From contig JBFIEE010000011.1 in NCBI GenBank assembly GCA_041603535.1, positions 1 to 64,000 of the forward strand: a stretch of 64,000 bases of DNA, read 5' to 3'. The translations under genes and the position numbers were made by a program. The number at the start of each line of letters is the position of its first letter. The stretch's first letter is position 1. The stretch comes from HB2-32-21 sp041603535. GTDB taxonomy: Bacteria > Pseudomonadota > Gammaproteobacteria > Pseudomonadales > Porticoccaceae. This document shows positions 35,788 through 43,689 of the stretch, one piece after another. The notes under the pieces are model-generated. The model worked only from the letters and a program-made list of their open reading frames with translations. It did not search any database and was not told the DNA's origin.

Positions 35788-35823
35788 GATGACGGGATGA
35801 CGGGATGACGGGATGACGGCATT
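35788..35823 (+). repeat. 9-bp tandem repeat, four units
   Basis: GATGACGGG at 35788, 35797 and 35806, then GATGACGGC at 35815. It lies in the short divergent spacer between the crotonase and thioesterase genes, where it can change promoter spacing. Confidence 0.95.
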
Positions 35824-35871
35824 AATGATGGCGTTATCCGAGTGCAACAGGCAAACCATTAAGGAGGCGTT

Positions 35872-36687
35872 TTGACTCAACCGGTGAATATAGCAGTTGG
35901 AGAATTTGCCGCAGCCACTGCGGTGCGGCAAATAGAAGACAAGGTTTGGGAAGGCCATTTCACGGCAAACTGGCTGATTGGTCAGACGCTAAATGGCGGC
36001 TACGCTATGTCGGTGGGGGCGCGGGTGCTGAGCGAGGCCTTGCCCCATCCAGACCCGATCACCGTTACCGGGCATTTTCTGGCGCGCACTGAGGTGGGGC
36101 CAGTGCGCTGTGAGGTGGATATCCTGCGCAGCGGTGGGGCCTCGTCCTGCGGCACCGTTAAACTTGTGCAAAACGGTGAGCTGAAAATACTGGTAACGGG
36201 CATTTACGGCAACATTGATAAACAACGTGGCGAAACCCGGGTGCTGGGTGCGCCGCCGGTCATGCCCGCTATTGAGGACTGTGAAGATGCGCCCTTTCAT
36301 CGCAATCAGCCGTTTCGTGAGCAGATGCTTCAACGTATCGCGCCGGCCAATGTGCGCGCGTTGCAGGGCGACCCGGATGGCAGTGGCGTCTGGCATGGCT
36401 GGCTCGATTTTGTCGATGGCAGTGCCAAGGATTTGTCTTCACTGGTGATGTTTTCCGACGCGCTACCGCCCCCGGTATTTGCGATTTATGGCGCGGAGGG
36501 CTGGGTGCCCACACTCGAATTAACCGTGCAAATGCATCGCCGCCCGGCGCCGGGGCCGTTGCGTTGCGTGTTCGGCACCGACTACATCACCGAGGGCATC
36601 GTTAACGAGGATTGTAAATTGTGGGATAGTGACGGCAATATAGTCGCCATCGCCCGGCAGACTGCCAAGTACCGCCTGCCAAAATAG
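35872..36687 (+). CDS. Acyl-CoA thioesterase-like, double hotdog (TesB-like) protein
   Basis: A 271-residue protein of the thioesterase-like superfamily. The N-terminal hotdog has FTANWLIGQTLNGGYAMSVGARVL and TVTGHFLARTEVGPVRCEVDIL; the C-terminal hotdog has WVPTLELTVQMHRRPAPGPLR and ITEGIVNEDCKLWDSDGNIVAIARQTAKYR, the usual closing pattern. It probably hydrolyses acyl-CoA esters. The TTG start at 35872 is supported by AAGGAGG 4 bases upstream. Located among acyl-CoA and SDR genes, divergent from the crotonase. Substrate chain type cannot be told. Confidence 0.85.
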   Translation: MTQPVNIAVGEFAAATAVRQIEDKVWEGHFTANWLIGQTLNGGYAMSVGARVLSEALPHPDPITVTGHFLARTEVGPVRCEVDILRSGGASSCGTVKLVQNGELKILVTGIYGNIDKQRGETRVLGAPPVMPAIEDCEDAPFHRNQPFREQMLQRIAPANVRALQGDPDGSGVWHGWLDFVDGSAKDLSSLVMFSDALPPPVFAIYGAEGWVPTLELTVQMHRRPAPGPLRCVFGTDYITEGIVNEDCKLWDSDGNIVAIARQTAKYRLPK

Positions 36688-36858
36688 TGAGGCCGCTTTG
36701 GTGAGTAGACTATGAAACAGGTTGAATGGTTTTGGTGACGCAGCGGTAGATATCAGTACGCGAGCAAGGCAAGAAAATAATAAGGTGGATGAATAAATAA
36801 TCATGCGTGGACATAATCTAATGAAACAGGGGGTAAGGTCATGGTAGCTAATACAATC

Positions 36859-36903
36859 GTAGGCAGGACAGGGGTAGTCAGGACAAAGGTAGTCAGGAAA
36901 ATG
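36859..36903 (+). repeat. 15-bp tandem repeat, three units, carrying the start codon of the next gene
   Basis: GTAGGCAGGACAGGG, GTAGTCAGGACAAAG and GTAGTCAGGAAAATG begin at 36859, 36874 and 36889. The third unit contains a CAGGA ribosome-binding element and ends in the ATG at 36901. The first two units also contain CAGGA but no ATG. Confidence 0.9.
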
Positions 36904-37827
36904 GCGAGCTTTAGAGAAGCGCCGGGCTACAGGAATTATTTTGCCGGCATGGTGTTGTCCCTGCTGCTGGTTCAGGGTTGTGATGCTGCGGATAAAGCTT
37001 CGACGGCGGTAGCCGATGACAAAAATGCTGAGGTGGTGGCGGACCATGTCAGGCGGCGTCAACAGGGTCTCGATGTTATTTCCACGCTGACTGGCACCGA
37101 AAACCCGGGGGCTTTTGCCGATACCTTTGTCGCCAGCCACGGCGCCCTCGGATCTTTTGCCCTGGATTTTGTTATGGGCGATATCTGGAGTCGTGAGCAG
37201 CTGAGTCGGCGCGATCGCAATTTGATCGTATTAACCATACTGGGCGCCCTGCACCAGACCAATCAGCTCGCCTATTACGTGCCGGGTGGTCTGAATCATG
37301 GTTTGACCCCGGTAGAGATCCGCGAGATTTTTACCCACCTGGCTGCTTATGCGGGCTTTCCAAGGGCGCTGGACGCCATGGCCGAGACCAATCGCATTCT
37401 GACTGAACTGGGTCATCCTGTGCCACCGGGAGGCCTGGGCGAGTCCGACCGTTTGAGCGACGCGGAAAGGCGCGCCCGCGGTGCCGAAGTGATGGGCCGA
37501 CTGTCGGGTAATGCTTCACCAAATCCCGATGAGGTGCTCGCGGCCATGGCGGGTAAACTCGGCCCCCTTGGGCAGTACGGCATTGACTTCGCCTTTGGTG
37601 AGGTGTGGGCACGCCCGCAACTGTCGCGTCGCGACCGCAGCCTGGTCGTGGTGTCAATTCTGACGGCATTGGGTCGTGGCGATGAACTGGATATCCACGT
37701 GCCTGCGGCCGTGCGCCACGGCGTCACTAAAACTGAACTCGAAGACTTAATGCTCACCATTTTCGCCTACGCTGGTGCGCCTTTGGCGGTAGAGGGCATG
37801 CGAAAAGTTGTCGAGCACGTTAAGTAG
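36901..37827 (+). CDS. Lipoprotein with two carboxymuconolactone-decarboxylase domains
   Basis: A tandem CMD (AhpD-like fold) protein. The N-terminus from 36901 is FREAPGYRNYFAGMVLSLL followed by LVQGC, a lipobox with Cys at about residue 27, so it is probably a lipoprotein facing the periplasm. Two CMD domains follow: the first around FALDFVMGDIWSREQLSRRD and LNHGLTPVEIREIFTHLAAY, the second around GIDFAFGEVWARPQLSRRD and VRHGVTKTELEDLMLTIFAY. The similarity shows an internal duplication. The CxxC redox pair of AhpD is absent, so peroxidase function is not supported. A longer start at 36841 is possible but reads through the tandem repeat. Function unknown. Confidence 0.85.
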   Translation: MASFREAPGYRNYFAGMVLSLLLVQGCDAADKASTAVADDKNAEVVADHVRRRQQGLDVISTLTGTENPGAFADTFVASHGALGSFALDFVMGDIWSREQLSRRDRNLIVLTILGALHQTNQLAYYVPGGLNHGLTPVEIREIFTHLAAYAGFPRALDAMAETNRILTELGHPVPPGGLGESDRLSDAERRARGAEVMGRLSGNASPNPDEVLAAMAGKLGPLGQYGIDFAFGEVWARPQLSRRDRSLVVVSILTALGRGDELDIHVPAAVRHGVTKTELEDLMLTIFAYAGAPLAVEGMRKVVEHVK

Positions 37828-37970
37828 TTAACAGCGCTGGCACGACACTTGTTTGACAGGAAATTACCGGAGCGATTGGCCCGTTGAAAGCAGACAATCG
37901 CTTATTAAACCCTGACAAGTTGCCCTGAAAATCACCTGGATAGTTTCTAATCCAGCGACAGGAGTGTTAG

Positions 37971-38555
37971 ATGATGGACGTTTACGGTTCGCAACCTTCG
38001 CCCTATGTACGCCGAATCCGCTTGTTGCTGGCTGACAAGCCGTATCAGTTTCATTCAATGGATCTTGCCAACCCGAGTGATCGCGAGCGACTGCGTGAGC
38101 TTTCCCCGGTACTTAAAATTCCGGTGCTGGTGGATGTGGGCAAAACGATCTGGGATTCGCGACAGATCTTTCGTTACCTCCAGCAAAAAAATCTGCACAG
38201 TGCGCTGAGTCAGCAGCAGGAAAACCTGCTGACCACGATAGATGGTGTCTGTGATTCCCTGGTGCAGTTGCTGCTGGTTGAACGGAGCGGCGTAACCCTG
38301 GATGCCAGTAATTCTTACCGAAAAATTAACTTTGACCGCATCGACAGAAGTGCGGAGTTCCTCGATCAGGCGGTTGTCAATGGCGACTTCAAAGACTGGA
38401 ATTACCCGTCGATTTGCCTGTATTCACTGATTGACTGGGCAAGCTTTCGCGAGCGCTATGCTTTTAAAAACCTGGCCAATCTCTGGCGCTGGTATCTGGC
38501 CAATGGATTGCACCCGGGTGTCGAGGCCACGGATCCGAGAAATACCTCGTCGTGA
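37971..38555 (+). CDS. Glutathione S-transferase family protein
   Basis: A 194-residue protein whose N-terminal thioredoxin-like domain starts MDVYGSQPSPYVRRIRLLLA with SPYVRR at the usual glutathione-site position, followed by SPVLKIPVLVDVG (cis-Pro) and IWDSRQIFRYL (the ESxAI-type motif as DSRQI). The C-terminal helical domain is short but has the family pattern. AGGAG lies 8 bases before the ATG at 37971. Conjugation, isomerase or dehalogenase activity cannot be told apart here. Neighbours give no clear pathway. Confidence 0.85.
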   Translation: MMDVYGSQPSPYVRRIRLLLADKPYQFHSMDLANPSDRERLRELSPVLKIPVLVDVGKTIWDSRQIFRYLQQKNLHSALSQQQENLLTTIDGVCDSLVQLLLVERSGVTLDASNSYRKINFDRIDRSAEFLDQAVVNGDFKDWNYPSICLYSLIDWASFRERYAFKNLANLWRWYLANGLHPGVEATDPRNTSS

Positions 38556-38750
38556 GCGGTGCGGCAGGCTAAGGCGGCGATCCTCGACAGGGGGACGACA
38601 TGGTCGCCGCGACGGCGTTTGGGGCACTTCTGCGGACGCAAGTTTGTCTGACCAACTATTGCTGGTCGAGCAAGTTTGCTAGCATGGCAGGCCGATTTGC
38701 CCGCGGCTGTTTGCCTCAGCAGCGCTGCGGCGCTTAGCACCAAATTCAAC

Positions 38751-38770
38751 GCTACTTAACGCTACTTAAC
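38751..38770 (+). repeat. 10-bp tandem duplication upstream of pterin dehydratase
   Basis: GCTACTTAAC occurs twice in a row (38751-38760 and 38761-38770), 16 bases before the next start codon. Confidence 0.85.
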
Positions 38771-38785
38771 GACAGGATAACGATC

Positions 38786-39103
38786 ATGAGCAAACCACCG
38801 TTACTCACCAAAGAAGAACAGGGAAAAAGCCTGGCCGAATTAAACGCCAACGCGTTGGCGCCCTGGGAAATTGTCGAGAATCGTCTGGTCCGCCGCTATG
38901 ACTTTAAAACGTTTAGCGACGCCTTCGGTTTTATGACCCAGGCCGCGCTGGAATGCGAGGTGCTGAGCCACCACCCGCGCTGGGTGAATGTGTGGAACGT
39001 GGTGGAAATTGGCTTGCTGACCCACCGTGCGGGCGGCCTCACCCATCTCGATTTTGACCTCGCCGGGCGTATGGAGCCCCTGGCTAAAAAACTGCTGGCC
39101 TAG
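38786..39103 (+). CDS. phhB: 4a-hydroxytetrahydrobiopterin dehydratase (pterin carbinolamine dehydratase)
   Basis: Dehydrates the 4a-carbinolamine formed by aromatic amino acid hydroxylases, recycling the pterin cofactor. The 105-residue protein has the PCD core: YDFKTFSDAFGFMTQAALECE, then the catalytic HHPRWVNVWNVVEI and LLTHRAGGLTHLDFDLA. No phenylalanine hydroxylase (phhA) is in the window; PCD proteins are often encoded alone and have been linked to molybdopterin or general pterin metabolism. Convergent with the next thioesterase-like gene. The gene symbol is assigned by family only. Confidence 0.88.
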   Translation: MSKPPLLTKEEQGKSLAELNANALAPWEIVENRLVRRYDFKTFSDAFGFMTQAALECEVLSHHPRWVNVWNVVEIGLLTHRAGGLTHLDFDLAGRMEPLAKKLLA

Positions 39104-39144
39104 CCGCTGGCAGCGGTGAATGCCTTTTCCTCGGCCCGTTGAGA

Positions 39145-39933
39145 TTATTTGGGCGGGCCGGGCAGCGTGTCGCCGACGTCAAAACAAACCTGCCTGGCGC
39201 AGGCCATCAGCTCTCCGTCCGTAGTGTGGATGGCCACGCCCATATGCAGTTTGCGCTCTCCAGCTGGCGCGATCTGCCAGCTGCTGACAATGTAATGTTG
39301 ATCGACGGGTAAGGGCCGCTTGATGCTGGCGGCACAACTGCCCAGCACCAGAATGCCCGATGTCGGGTAGCGCAGTTTCAGGGCATAAACGCCCGGACAG
39401 TCCATCACCGACCATACATAGATGTTGTCGATGGCGTGGTTGTCTCGGGCATCGGCCAGATCGGGTGTCGGGCGCCATACCGCAGCGACCAGGTTTTCCC
39501 CGACTGCGCGCTCAACGATTCCCGGCAGGGCGCCAATAAACACGCGCAGGCCCTGGTCAGGGGTTCTTAAGGGGCTACAGACATAGCAACCCCTGACGTC
39601 GGCATTGTGCAGAAAGACAAAATTTTCGCCGGCGCGGCGCGCTGTTTCGTAGTCTGGTGGCAGCGGGATATCCAGTTCTACAGATGTGGGGCGAGCGCTG
39701 CCAAGTAACCTGTCGCCCAGATACATGGCGATGCCGCCAGCCGCTGTCGCCACTGCCTGCAGGGGCTTTTCGACCGGGAAACTACTGTTAATTCGCACTT
39801 CTGCATCGCCGCCGACGTAGCTGGCCAGCAAGCCGCAAATGTAACCGCCGTTGGCCGCATTGACAGCGCCGTTGTACAGGCTGCCGATGGCAACGCCTGA
39901 TGTGGCTTCATTTGACCTGGAGTTGTTAGACAT
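39145..39933 (-). CDS. Thioesterase-like double hotdog protein
   Basis: A 262-residue protein with weak but recognisable hotdog features: YNGAVNAANGGYICGLLASYVG near the start (the N-x-x-G-G-Y pattern that also occurs in the gene at 35.9 kb), RINSSFPVEKPLQ, and a C-terminal half with LPVDQHYIVSSWQIAPAGERKLHMGVAIHTTDGELMACARQVCFD. It lacks an obvious catalytic Asp/Glu, so the activity may be binding or thioester hydrolysis. Divergent from the metalloprotease-like gene and convergent with phhB. Confidence 0.7.
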   Translation of the reverse strand: MSNNSRSNEATSGVAIGSLYNGAVNAANGGYICGLLASYVGGDAEVRINSSFPVEKPLQAVATAAGGIAMYLGDRLLGSARPTSVELDIPLPPDYETARRAGENFVFLHNADVRGCYVCSPLRTPDQGLRVFIGALPGIVERAVGENLVAAVWRPTPDLADARDNHAIDNIYVWSVMDCPGVYALKLRYPTSGILVLGSCAASIKRPLPVDQHYIVSSWQIAPAGERKLHMGVAIHTTDGELMACARQVCFDVGDTLPGPPK

Positions 39934-40087
39934 GAAGCGGCGAAGCCCTCTGTATCGGTAACAAGTTCGGTGCGTAACCGTAAAGATGGCAATGATAAAC
40001 GCTTTTACTTATTCTTGTGGCTGAGTCACGACGTGGGAGCGGGGGATCCAGCTTTTCGGTAGTCAGTCGCTGGCAGGAAGACGACCA

Positions 40088-40660
40088 ATGAGTGAAGAAA
40101 CAGAACTCGCCACTGTCGCCATGCACGAAGCAGGTCACGTGGTAGTTTCCCATTATTACCGTCGCCGGGTATTCGGCGCCAAGATCGGTGACCACGACTC
40201 GCGGCACGACCGCAGTGTGGTGCGTTTTGAATTAACCCCCCACGTCAACGAGATACACCTACGCCTCGACGAGCTGGACGAGCTGTGGCCGCTGGCGGTC
40301 AGGGAAACATTGGTGACCACACGGATTCGCTTTGCCGGACCAGTCGCTCAGGCGATTTACCAGAAAAGACCTTACCGGGAGGTGCATGGCGGACAGGATT
40401 ATCGCGATGCGCTTATCGAACTGCTGCTGCTGGAAAAATTGCGGCTCAGCCTACCGCGTGCACAGCACCTGGATGTCAGTTATAAGCATGAAAATGTGCT
40501 TGATACGGTCGCCGAGGACATCATTGATTTGATGGTGGACCGGGAATACATTAATTACGTAGGCCGCATCGCCCGCGGATTAATTGAAAAACAGGAGCTA
40601 TCGGCCCGGCAGATCGAAGACCTGTTACAGGATATGCCGGTACACGATTGGGATGCATAA
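40088..40660 (+). CDS. Free-standing M41-like (FtsH-protease-type) zinc metalloprotease domain
   Basis: A 190-residue soluble protein. Residues 12-17 are MHEAGH within LATVAMHEAGHVVVSHYY, the HExxH zinc motif in the form used by FtsH peptidases. About 85 residues later, FAGPVAQAIYQKRPYREVHG is followed by GQDYRDALIELLLLEK; this parallels the FtsH segment G-R-A-A-E-E-x-x-F-G...G-A-x-N-D-L-x-x-A-T, so the Asp of GGQDY is a candidate third zinc ligand. No transmembrane segment, AAA+ ATPase or Walker motif is present, and length suits the peptidase domain alone. No ATPase partner is adjacent. Function unknown; zinc peptidase activity is a prediction. Confidence 0.75.
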   Translation: MSEETELATVAMHEAGHVVVSHYYRRRVFGAKIGDHDSRHDRSVVRFELTPHVNEIHLRLDELDELWPLAVRETLVTTRIRFAGPVAQAIYQKRPYREVHGGQDYRDALIELLLLEKLRLSLPRAQHLDVSYKHENVLDTVAEDIIDLMVDREYINYVGRIARGLIEKQELSARQIEDLLQDMPVHDWDA

Positions 40661-40746
40661 TAAATCCCCGATAACTAATTGGTGTGGCGACGAGAAAATT
40701 TTTGAAATTAAAAAGACCCAAGGGTTTGAAACCAGGAGAATTGTAA

Positions 40747-41577
40747 ATGGCTGAACTGGATGGAAAAGTAGCGGTAATTACCGGCGGTGCCAGTGGCATC
40801 GGCGAGCGTAGTGTGCGCCTGTTTGTCGAGGAGGGCGCCCGTGTGGTGATCGCCGATATGCAGGTCGAGCGAGGTCAGGCGCTGGCCAGGGAGTTAGGCA
40901 GTGCCGCGGTGTTTGCCGAGGTGGAAGTTCGTCAGGAAGCCCAGGTAAAAGCGGCGGTCGACCTGGCTGTTGCGCAGTGGGGCAGGCTCGACTGTATTTT
41001 TAATAATGCCGGTTTTGGGGGTGTACTCGGCCCCGTGGAAGACACCCCGGTCGATGAATTTGATATGACCTACGATGTACTGGTACGCGGGGTATTTCTC
41101 GGCATGAAATACGCTGCGCCGGTGATGAAAAAACAAAAGTCGGGCAGCATCATCAACACCGGCAGTATTGCCGGCTTACACGCTGGCTACAGTCCCCATG
41201 CTTACGCGGGGGCAAAATCAGCGGTGATCCACATGAGTAAATCAGTCGCTATGGAACTGGGCGAACACAATATTCGCGTCAATGCTATTTGTCCCGGGTT
41301 TATTGCCACCCCACTGGCGGCCAACAGCGTGGGGAAATCCGACGAACTGGTTGACCGGGTTAAACCCATGTTTGAAAAAAGTCAGGCCATTCCGCGTTCC
41401 GGTATCCCCGATGACATTGCCCAGATGGCCTGCTGGTTGGCGGGCAATCGCTCGACGTTCGTCACCGGGCAGGCGATGGTGGTAGACGGCGGTTTGACCA
41501 ACGGTTTGAAATGGGCTGACCAGCCCGGTTTTCAAAAGGCTTACCACCCAATTAAAGTTTACCGGCCTAAGGAGTAG
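40747..41577 (+). CDS. Short-chain dehydrogenase/reductase
   Basis: Classical SDR of 276 residues: TGGASGIGERS at 13-23, IFNNAGFGG near 88, Ser in INTGSIAGLHAG and YxxxK in SPHAYAGAKSAVIHM. VVIADMQVERG gives an acidic residue after the second strand, favouring NAD(H). A C-terminal extension after VVDGG (LTNGLKWADQPGFQKAYHPI) is longer than average. AGGAG lies about 7 bases before the ATG. It is convergent with the Baeyer-Villiger monooxygenase, and an alcohol dehydrogenase plus a Baeyer-Villiger enzyme is a common functional pair in cyclic alcohol breakdown, although they are on opposite strands here. Confidence 0.88.
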   Translation: MAELDGKVAVITGGASGIGERSVRLFVEEGARVVIADMQVERGQALARELGSAAVFAEVEVRQEAQVKAAVDLAVAQWGRLDCIFNNAGFGGVLGPVEDTPVDEFDMTYDVLVRGVFLGMKYAAPVMKKQKSGSIINTGSIAGLHAGYSPHAYAGAKSAVIHMSKSVAMELGEHNIRVNAICPGFIATPLAANSVGKSDELVDRVKPMFEKSQAIPRSGIPDDIAQMACWLAGNRSTFVTGQAMVVDGGLTNGLKWADQPGFQKAYHPIKVYRPKE

Positions 41578-41683
41578 GCCGGGAATTCCGGGCGAAACGC
41601 CGGTAGCTTCCGGTAACCAAAGACGGGTTCTTTGACTGCCGGAATGACTGAGAAAGCGGCGACGTGTCAGGTATCAGTCAATG

Positions 41684-43333
41684 TTATTGATCGAAGGTAA
41701 AGCCTGCATAATTATTTGCTGCACTGTCCCAGAGTTTTTTACGGTATAGCGGTGCCGGACCGGCATACAGCAATAAATCGCGGGGTTTGCCCTCGATGTT
41801 GTCGCCCATAATCCAGGATTTGGTCTTGCTTAACAGGGTTTTGTTGGCCTGTTCCACGGCATGTTTTGTCCACGCTACTTCTGCCGCTTCGGTGGCCATT
41901 ACCCGGGCAAGGCCTTTGTCACGCATATGGCACATCAGCTGGGTGACCCAGTCGACGGTGACCTGGGCACAACGCGGTATGTTACAGAATGCAGCGTGGG
42001 GCCCATCATGAGTAAACAGGTTAGGAAAACCTTCTATCTGTACGCCCATATAGGTTCTAAGCGCCTGTGACCATTTGTCCTGAATGGTTTGGCCGCCAAC
42101 GCCACGAATATCTATGCGCCGCATCGCGCCAGTGCCGGCATCGAAGCCGGTGGCATAAATAATAAGATCTACTTCATAGTCCCTGTCGGTGGTTCTGATA
42201 CCGGTTGACGTGATGCGTTCGATGGGTGTGTCGTTAATATCGATCAGGGCAACATTTTCTCGGTTATAGGTTTCGTAGTAATTGGTCTCCATGGGTACCC
42301 GGCGCTGGCCGAAGCCGTGGCGCGAGGGGATCAGTTTATCGGCAACTTGCGGATCATTAACCCGATCTCGAATTTTTTTCGCCATAAACTCGGAGATTAG
42401 ATTGTTGGCGCTCATGTCAGTCATGATGTCATGGAAATTGGCCAGCCAGATGGCAAAGCCGGGTTCATTGTAGAGGCGCTCAAACTGTGCCTCCCGTTCT
42501 TCCTCCGAAACATCGAATATTGAGCGAGGGTCGAATTCGTGCATGAATGCCCCGGCAGTTTTATCGCAGGTGTCAAATATTTCCTGGTAGCGGGCCTTCA
42601 GCGCCGCTTGTTCTTCGTCACGGATTTCGGCGTTACATAAAGGCGAAGCCCAGTTTGCCGTACGCTGGAAGACATAAAGTTCTCTGGCGCCCTCGCCAAG
42701 GTAGGGGATGAGCTGTACGGCGGTGGCGCCGGAGCCAATAATCGCTACGCGCTTGCCCTCATAAACGGTTTTATCGCCACCCCATCCACTGGGGTCGTGA
42801 GGCCAGCGGGCGGTGTGAAATGACTGGCCTTTAAAGCTGTCGATGCCTTCGATAGCAGGCATTTGCAGCGCCGATAATATGCCTGTCGCCATTATCAGGT
42901 AGTGCGCGTCGAAGTGCTCCCCAGCATCAGTTTCGACATCCCAGCGATTTGTTAGCTCGTTAAACAGCGTTGCTTTGACGCGCGTGCTGAACTGGATGTC
43001 CTCGCGAAGACTTAATTTGTCGGCAACAAAATTGAGGTAACGAAGTGTTTCCGGCTGCGCAGAAAAATGTTCTTTCCAGTTCCATTCCGCCAGTAATTCT
43101 TCCGAAAATGAATACTGGTAGGTATAGCTCTCAGAATCAAAGCGCGCACCGGGGTAGCGATTCCAGTACCAGGTTCCGCCGACGCCGGTGCCGGCTTCGA
43201 GCAAACGGACAGAAAATCCAGCTTGTCGCAAGGTGTGTAGTTGATACAGGCCCGCTACCCCGGCACCTACGATAATAGCGTCGTACTGAGTTGATGAAGA
43301 CTTTGACGTTGCCCTTTGTTGTGGAATAGCCAT
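41684..43333 (-). CDS. Flavin-dependent Baeyer-Villiger monooxygenase
   Basis: Class B flavoprotein using FAD and NADPH to insert oxygen next to a ketone. The first dinucleotide motif VGAGVAGLYQLHTLRQAG is near residue 22; the Baeyer-Villiger fingerprint F-x-G-x-x-x-H-x-x-x-W is FKGQSFHTARWPHD at about 165-178; the second Rossmann motif VAIIGSGATAVQLIP follows near 193. The 549-residue length and GTWYWNRYPGARFDSESYTYQYSF put it near cyclohexanone and steroid monooxygenases rather than N-hydroxylating relatives. The substrate is unknown. No esterase or lactonase is directly adjacent apart from the patatin-like protein upstream. Confidence 0.92.
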   Translation of the reverse strand: MAIPQQRATSKSSSTQYDAIIVGAGVAGLYQLHTLRQAGFSVRLLEAGTGVGGTWYWNRYPGARFDSESYTYQYSFSEELLAEWNWKEHFSAQPETLRYLNFVADKLSLREDIQFSTRVKATLFNELTNRWDVETDAGEHFDAHYLIMATGILSALQMPAIEGIDSFKGQSFHTARWPHDPSGWGGDKTVYEGKRVAIIGSGATAVQLIPYLGEGARELYVFQRTANWASPLCNAEIRDEEQAALKARYQEIFDTCDKTAGAFMHEFDPRSIFDVSEEEREAQFERLYNEPGFAIWLANFHDIMTDMSANNLISEFMAKKIRDRVNDPQVADKLIPSRHGFGQRRVPMETNYYETYNRENVALIDINDTPIERITSTGIRTTDRDYEVDLIIYATGFDAGTGAMRRIDIRGVGGQTIQDKWSQALRTYMGVQIEGFPNLFTHDGPHAAFCNIPRCAQVTVDWVTQLMCHMRDKGLARVMATEAAEVAWTKHAVEQANKTLLSKTKSWIMGDNIEGKPRDLLLYAGPAPLYRKKLWDSAANNYAGFTFDQ

Positions 43334-43689
43334 GTTAGTAAGCCTTTAGTTGGTGAGTAACTGTGTCATAGAAAATCTGCTAACTCTTTTCTCCGATGCC
43401 CACACGTCGGTGGTCGTATTACGGTTTTCGAGAGTACCGCGTAGCGATTTTCGATCAATTTTTTACTGGTGCAAAGGGCGTTAGCTGAAAGTTTGCCAAT
43501 AAATGGCCAGCCAGTTTGGCTCAACACCGTGCATTGCTTTTCCTGAGTGTAGAGCCGAAATCTGTCTAACGCTAGCTGGCGATGGTTCGGCGCGTTTGCC
43601 TGATACGACCAGGACGAGGTTGTGGTGGTCGGCCTCAAATACCGGGTAACCCGAATTTCAGGGCGTTGTGATAGAGGGGCCGAGATCAG
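43334..43689. other. Intergenic region between monooxygenase and patatin genes
   Basis: About 355 bases, both neighbours on the minus strand. A 90-codon open frame (43366-43638, minus) has no start context or family likeness and I do not call it. The promoter of the monooxygenase is likely here. Confidence 0.5.

Noticed and set aside
43366..43638. 90-codon frame in the monooxygenase/patatin spacer
   Set aside because: No start context, no domain likeness and composition like spacer DNA.
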